Positions 48,939-52,182 of a DNA stretch of 52,182 nt are shown here, in pieces. This DNA is from Anaerovorax odorimutans (GTDB lineage: Bacteria; Bacillota; Clostridia; Peptostreptococcales; Anaerovoracaceae): positions 1 through 52,182 of the forward strand of contig NZ_JANFXK010000022.1 of assembly GCF_024459955.1 (NCBI RefSeq), in the 5' to 3' direction. Made by a program: the position numbers and the translations under genes. Under the pieces are notes generated by a model that had not been told where the DNA came from, did no database searches, and saw nothing but the letters and a program-made list of their open reading frames with translations. Numbering within the stretch: position 1 is the stretch's first letter; each line of letters starts with the position of its first letter.

Positions 48939-48940
48939 AC
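48924..48940 (+). repeat. 17-bp direct repeat, right copy
   Basis: An identical copy of CAGATAAAAAGTTGAAC at 47124. Both are followed by TTTGT (here after one extra C). The repeat spans the kinase stop codon. Confidence 0.7.
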
Positions 48941-48946
48941 CTTTGT

Positions 48947-48987
48947 ATGTACACTTTCTTTAAACAGAGAGTGTACATTTGTTTTTT
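48947..48987 (+). terminator. Hairpin between kinase and ABC genes
   Basis: ATGTACACT (48947-48955) and AGTGTACAT (48970-48978) form a stem with a 14-base loop, followed by TTGTTTTTT. It is a candidate terminator or attenuator just ahead of the exporter genes. Confidence 0.65.
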
Positions 48988-49002
48988 GAAAGGAGTCATA
49001 CG

Positions 49003-49920
49003 ATGAACTATGCGATTGAAACGGAAAATCTCTCAAAGAAGTACGGCGAAAGTTTTGCCCTGGAAAATGTCAGTCTGCACATACCCTGCGGACGAATTTA
49101 CGGGCTGCTGGGCAGAAACGGAGCCGGAAAGACTACGGCTATGAGGCTGATTCTGGGGCTGGCAGCCCCTACGTCAGGGCGAATCAAGCTTTTTGGAAGG
49201 GAACTGGCAAACAGCGATCAGAGTTCTTATCTGCGTATCGGCAGCAGTATCGAAACACCGGGCTTTTACCCGGAACTGACAGCTGCGGAAAACCTTTCTG
49301 TATTTGCCAGACTGCGGGGAAAGGTAAACAAAAAAGCCATATCGCAGGTGCTGGACCTGGTGGGACTGCCCCAAAATAAAAAGAAGTTCGCTGAATATTC
49401 TCTGGGAATGAAGCAAAGGCTGGCTCTGGCGCGGTCCATGATGCATGACCCGGAACTGCTGATTCTGGATGAGCCTACCAATGGTCTTGATCCCATTGGA
49501 ATTGCTGAAATGCGGCAGCTAATCAAAACCTTGAGCTGCGAGTGCAAAAAGACCGTTCTGGTTTCCAGTCATCAGCTGTCTGAGATAGAACAGCTGGCGG
49601 ACTGGATTGGGATTATCCACAGAGGCAAACTTTTAGAAGAATGCAGCTATGAAGAATTAAAGCAGAAAGAAAGATCGGGCGTCCGTATCTGCACGGCAAA
49701 TAGGGATCGGGTCATTCGCTTTCTCACGGAAAAAATGGGACTGGAAAAGTGCGTCATCCTAGGAAACAATGAAATTGAAGTCCGGGATCAAACCTGCAGC
49801 AGCCTGGAAATTAACAAAAGACTTTTTCAGGCCGGGCTGGAAGTCTCGCAGATCTGGATTTTGCACAGCAGCCTGGAAAGACACTTTCAAGAACTGACAG
49901 GAGGTGAGGGCATTGCTTAA
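49003..49920 (+). CDS. ABC transporter ATP-binding protein (BcrA-like)
   Basis: A 305-residue ATPase. Walker A is GRNGAGKTT, the Q loop is SSIETPGFYPELTAAENL, the signature is YSLGMKQRLALARSM, Walker B is LLILDEPTNGLD and the switch region is VLVSSHQLSEIEQ. This matches BcrA-type exporters for bacitracin or lantibiotics (LanF). A C-terminal ~90-residue domain follows. ATG 49003 has AAAGGAG upstream. It overlaps the permease start, and follows the two-component genes after a hairpin. Confidence 0.94.
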   Translation: MNYAIETENLSKKYGESFALENVSLHIPCGRIYGLLGRNGAGKTTAMRLILGLAAPTSGRIKLFGRELANSDQSSYLRIGSSIETPGFYPELTAAENLSVFARLRGKVNKKAISQVLDLVGLPQNKKKFAEYSLGMKQRLALARSMMHDPELLILDEPTNGLDPIGIAEMRQLIKTLSCECKKTVLVSSHQLSEIEQLADWIGIIHRGKLLEECSYEELKQKERSGVRICTANRDRVIRFLTEKMGLEKCVILGNNEIEVRDQTCSSLEINKRLFQAGLEVSQIWILHSSLERHFQELTGGEGIA

Positions 49921-50629
49921 TGCTGTTTGCTCGGAATTGATGAAGCTGAGGAAAAATAAAATGGTTCTGGTCGGGTCTGCTGTTCTCTGGCTGATTCCGG
50001 CGCTGCTCATCGTGAAAGCCTTTACGCTCGATAAAGGAATGACTCCGCCGGCAGAGTGGCTGAATACAGTGGTCATGTTAAACACGCTGATGCTTCCCTG
50101 TGTGAGCGGCTTTGTTGTTACCAGCCTGGTGCAGAAGGAATACCAGGACGGCACCCTGCGAAATGTCCTCACTGCGCCGGTTTCCAAAACTGATTTTCCC
50201 CTGGCAAAGCTGGCAGTCTGGTTTTTCTGGTATCTGATTACTCTGGTCGTATCGCTGTCCATAAGCCTTTGTGGATATCTGATGCTGCACGGCGGGGAAG
50301 TGAGCTATGCGGCCGGGTTGCTGGCCCGCAATGGGATTCTCAGTTTTCTGGCGGGAATTCCTGTTCTGGCCGTCGCCTTCCGGCAGCGAAAAATCTTTTA
50401 TCCGGCCGTGCTGACAGCGCTTTTTATGGCTATGATCCAGATGGCGGGAAGTCAGGTTTCCGCTGAGTATATTTTACCAGGCAGTATCTGTCCTTGGACA
50501 GCCGTAGCGATTTCAGGGATGGTACCTGTTTTCAGCGGTTATTTTGGGATCTGTCTGGCCTCGATTATAGTCTGCGGCATACTGGGCACTTTCCTGGCCG
50601 TGCAATGTTTTCGCAGGCAGGAACAGTAG
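49913..50629 (+). CDS. ABC-2 type permease (BcrB/LanE-like)
   Basis: A 238-residue membrane protein with six helices of the BcrB/LanE/LanG type. It starts with the short ELMKLRKNKMVLVGSAVLWLIPALLI segment and has the coupling motif TSLVQKEYQDGTLRNVLTAPVSKTDFPLAKLAV, with later helices NGILSFLAGIPVLAVAF and YFGICLASIIVCGILGTFLAV. TTG 49913 has GGAGGTG 7 bases upstream; GTG 49904 lies inside that site. It forms the exporter with the preceding ATPase, probably under the OmpR-type regulator. Confidence 0.9.
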   Translation: MLNAVCSELMKLRKNKMVLVGSAVLWLIPALLIVKAFTLDKGMTPPAEWLNTVVMLNTLMLPCVSGFVVTSLVQKEYQDGTLRNVLTAPVSKTDFPLAKLAVWFFWYLITLVVSLSISLCGYLMLHGGEVSYAAGLLARNGILSFLAGIPVLAVAFRQRKIFYPAVLTALFMAMIQMAGSQVSAEYILPGSICPWTAVAISGMVPVFSGYFGICLASIIVCGILGTFLAVQCFRRQEQ

Positions 50630-50654
50630 GCTTTTAACTCTGCCCGGAAGTGTG

Positions 50655-50660
50655 GTACAA
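50655..50660 (+). promoter_or_regulatory. Likely -10 of the FMN reductase/kinase pair
   Basis: TACAAT lies 25 bases before the reductase start, with TTTAAC at about 17-18 bases upstream as a weak -35. Confidence 0.45.
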
Positions 50661-50684
50661 TAGACAAAAACAACGGAGGGAGTC

Positions 50685-51275
50685 ATGAAATACTGTATTT
50701 TGATGGGAAGCCCGAGAAAGAACGGAAATACGGCCGCGCTGCTTAAGCCTTTCACAGAAGAGCTTGCGGCCTGCGGCCATGAATATGATCTGATCCATCT
50801 CTATGATAAAGAGATAAAGCCCTGCACAGCCTGCCGGACCTGTCAGGCCGACTGGTCGGCTTTTGCCTGCCGCTTTTCGGATGATGCGGCGGAGCTGGCG
50901 GAAAAACTGCTGGCCTGCGATGTGATCGTTTTGGCGACGCCGGTGTATTCCTGGTACTGTACGCCGCCCATGAAGGCTCTGCTGGACCGGATGGTGTACG
51001 GACTGAACAAGTATTACGGAGAAAAAAAGGGCCCTTCACTTTGGAAGGGAAAACCGGCGGCGCTTATCACCACCTGCGGCTACCCTCCGGAAAAGGGCGC
51101 CGACCTTCTTGAAGAAGGGATCAGGCGCTATTGCAAACATTCGCAGCTCCGATACTTGGGTATGCTGGCGGAACGGCATATGGGCTATCAGACGGTATTC
51201 ATGGATGAGGAAAAAGAACGGCATGCCCGGGAGTTTGCCAGAAAGCTGTGCGGGAAAGAGGAAAGCAGGGCATGA
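50685..51275 (+). CDS. Flavodoxin-fold NAD(P)H-dependent oxidoreductase
   Basis: A 196-residue FMN-binding protein. It has the phosphate loop in ILMGSPRKNGNTAALLKPF, a cysteine motif PCTACRTCQ as in iron-sulfur flavoproteins and multimeric flavodoxins, the flavin-contact loop VLATPVYSWYCTPPMKALLDRM, and GKPAALITTCG. It may reduce quinones, nitro compounds or iron complexes. GGAGGG precedes the ATG. Its stop overlaps the next start (ATGA). Confidence 0.92.
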   Translation: MKYCILMGSPRKNGNTAALLKPFTEELAACGHEYDLIHLYDKEIKPCTACRTCQADWSAFACRFSDDAAELAEKLLACDVIVLATPVYSWYCTPPMKALLDRMVYGLNKYYGEKKGPSLWKGKPAALITTCGYPPEKGADLLEEGIRRYCKHSQLRYLGMLAERHMGYQTVFMDEEKERHAREFARKLCGKEESRA

Positions 51276-51793
51276 AGATCAGCATTATCGGCTACAGCGG
51301 CAGCGGCAAATCCACACTGGCCGCCCTTATGGGGCAGATGCGTCAACTGCCCGTCCTCTTTCTGGATACGGTTCAGTTTACTTCCCACTGGCAGGAGCGG
51401 AACAGAGAAGAAGCTTTGGCAATGGTGAAAACGTTCATGGAGCAGGATGACTGGATCATTGAGGGAAATTACACGTTTTTCCTGCAGGAGGAGCGGCTCT
51501 GCCAGTCGGATCTGATCTTTTTCCTGAATTTTTCCAGAGCAGCCTGTTTTGCGCGTGTGTGCAGGCGGTTTTTCAAAAACCGGGGAGCTGTGAGGGAAAG
51601 TATGGCGCCGGGCTGCGAAGAAAAGCTGGACTGGGAGTTCGTCAAATGGGTATTGATCGAGCAGAGAAACAAAGACAACAAGGAACATTTCAGCAGAATC
51701 GCAGAGCAGTATAAAGAGAAGCTGATTGTCATCAAAAATCAGCGGCAGCTGGACAAGCTTAAGGATAGCCTGAGTACTATCCTGGACAACTGA
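51272..51793 (+). CDS. Small P-loop kinase-like protein (FlaR/adenylate kinase-like)
   Basis: A 173-residue P-loop NTPase. Walker A is IGYSGSGKST near the N-terminus, with a DWIIEGNYTFFLQEERLCQSDLIFFLNFSR segment that is the signature of the FlaR-like 'DNA topology modulation protein' group, and a C-terminal YKEKLIVIKNQRQLDKL end. The group resembles adenylate kinases or other small-molecule kinases; the old name is not well founded biochemically. It is coupled to the preceding reductase. Confidence 0.9.
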   Translation: MKISIIGYSGSGKSTLAALMGQMRQLPVLFLDTVQFTSHWQERNREEALAMVKTFMEQDDWIIEGNYTFFLQEERLCQSDLIFFLNFSRAACFARVCRRFFKNRGAVRESMAPGCEEKLDWEFVKWVLIEQRNKDNKEHFSRIAEQYKEKLIVIKNQRQLDKLKDSLSTILDN

Positions 51794-51870
51794 ATCGGCA
51801 ATCCAGGAGGAACTATCCTTTCGCTTGTTTTACAAGTTATGTGATACTGGCCGTGGTGAGCGGCCCAGAC

Positions 51871-51898
51871 GGGTCTGATGAAACTGTCTGTCAGATCC
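51871..51898. terminator. Hairpin between convergent genes
   Basis: GGGTCTGA (51871-51878) and TCAGATCC (51891-51898) form an 8-pair stem with one G-T pair, followed by AGCTTTTGTTTTT on the + side. Confidence 0.6.
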
Positions 51899-51925
51899 AT
51901 AGCTTTTGTTTTTGCATCGTATAGA

Positions 51926-52182
51926 TTAGTCTTTCAGATACCGATTCACAGTTTCCAGCGGCAGCTTGCTGGCCTGCGCGATCTGCTGCGGCGACATACC
52001 GCTGGCAGCAAGATTTTGCAGCAGTTCCTGCTTTTCTCGCTTCTCCTGGGCCAGGGCTTTTTCGGTTTTATGCAAATCTTTCTCGGTTTTCTGCAAATCT
52101 TTTTCCGTTTTCTGCAGATCTTTTTCCGTTTTCTCCAAATTTTCTTCGGTTTGTGCCAGAGTTTCTTCGGTTTGTGCCAAAG
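51926..52182 (-). CDS. C-terminal part of an Rpn/PD-(D/E)XK nuclease family transposase-like protein (cut by window edge)
   Basis: Only the last ~85 residues are in the window; the gene continues past 52182 on the - strand. They are six seven-residue coiled-coil repeats (AQTEETL, AQTEENL, EKTEKDL, QKTEKDL twice, HKTEKAL), then a final SGMSPQQIAQASKLPLETVNRYL helix-turn-helix-like end. This tail is typical of Rpn-type recombination-promoting nucleases/putative transposases of Clostridia, but the nuclease core is not visible. The DNA shows 21-base tandem repeats for the heptads, which may vary in number. Confidence 0.7.
   Translation of the reverse strand, partial: LAQTEETLAQTEENLEKTEKDLQKTEKDLQKTEKDLHKTEKALAQEKREKQELLQNLAASGMSPQQIAQASKLPLETVNRYLKD

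Noticed and set aside
52061-52182. CRISPR array from the tandem repeats at the right edge
   Set aside because: The repeats are directly adjacent 21-base units without spacers and code for coiled-coil heptads.
1-52182. tRNA, rRNA or prophage genes
   Set aside because: No rRNA-like stretches, cloverleaf-type sequences, integrase, portal, terminase or capsid genes were recognised on reading both strands.

Overview
The window looks like a chromosomal segment of an anaerobic, Gram-positive-type Bacillota, most likely class Clostridia. The evidence is strong purine-rich ribosome binding sites, ATG/GTG/TTG starts, lipoprotein signal peptides, LytTR and BceAB-type systems, FeoAB, an oxygen-sensitive radical-SAM lysine 2,3-aminomutase, and GC content that looks to be in the high 40s percent by eye. 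I cannot name a genus. No rRNA, tRNA, CRISPR array or prophage was seen. About 55 genes are called, most of them on the + strand.

Layout. 0.1-5.4 kb: an AraC-type regulator and a run of small accessory enzymes (DJ-1/PfpI, a Cys-rich/GNAT fusion, SRPBCC, flavodoxin-fold reductase, a 5'-truncated methyltransferase, DUF1905), closed by a strong terminator. 5.6-9.8 kb: a three-gene unit of a class V PLP enzyme, an NhaC-type antiporter and KamA. 10-16.6 kb: a phosphatase, a MerR/serine-hydrolase pair, a GntR/ABC exporter operon, and on the - strand DUF4186 plus a DMT exporter. 17-19 kb: a possible attenuator followed by two extracytoplasmic proteins and a frameshifted small gene. 19.7-24.3 kb: feoAB with a candidate iron-type operator, an ECF sigma factor with a cysteine tail, and two divergent FMN-binding proteins. 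24.3-30.3 kb: a convergent intergenic region with DnaA-box-like sites and a 20-bp palindrome, an AgrC/LytTR-type two-component pair, and a BceAB-type ABC transporter. 30.3-33.6 kb: a lipoprotein and a LytTR-DUF3021-ABC operon. 34.2-40.1 kb: a tandem-winged-helix regulator, a GGDEF/EAL protein and a chemoreceptor. 40.2-47.1 kb: a MATE exporter behind a leader region, then acetyltransferases, YjbR, AlkD and a hexapeptide acetyltransferase, with one gene remnant. 47.2-51.8 kb: an OmpR/HK pair, an ABC-2 exporter, a flavodoxin-fold reductase and a small P-loop kinase. The right edge cuts a nuclease/transposase-like gene ending in heptad repeats.

How the genes work together. The window is rich in envelope stress, drug export and signalling. 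Four ABC exporter loci are each tied to a different kind of regulator: GntR, a LytTR two-component pair, a stand-alone LytTR with DUF3021, and an OmpR two-component pair. MATE and DMT exporters add to this.

The most unusual content is intergenic. There are at least three families of dispersed, structured repeats. A1 is about 158 bp with four complementary arms allowing two alternative folds, and usually sits next to a companion A2 of about 230-250 bp. B is exactly 70 bp in three copies, with terminal inverted repeats and an internal competing arm. C is a long hairpin plus a conserved flank, present in two inverted copies. One B copy lies between A1 and A2. These repeats give rise to several spurious ORFs.
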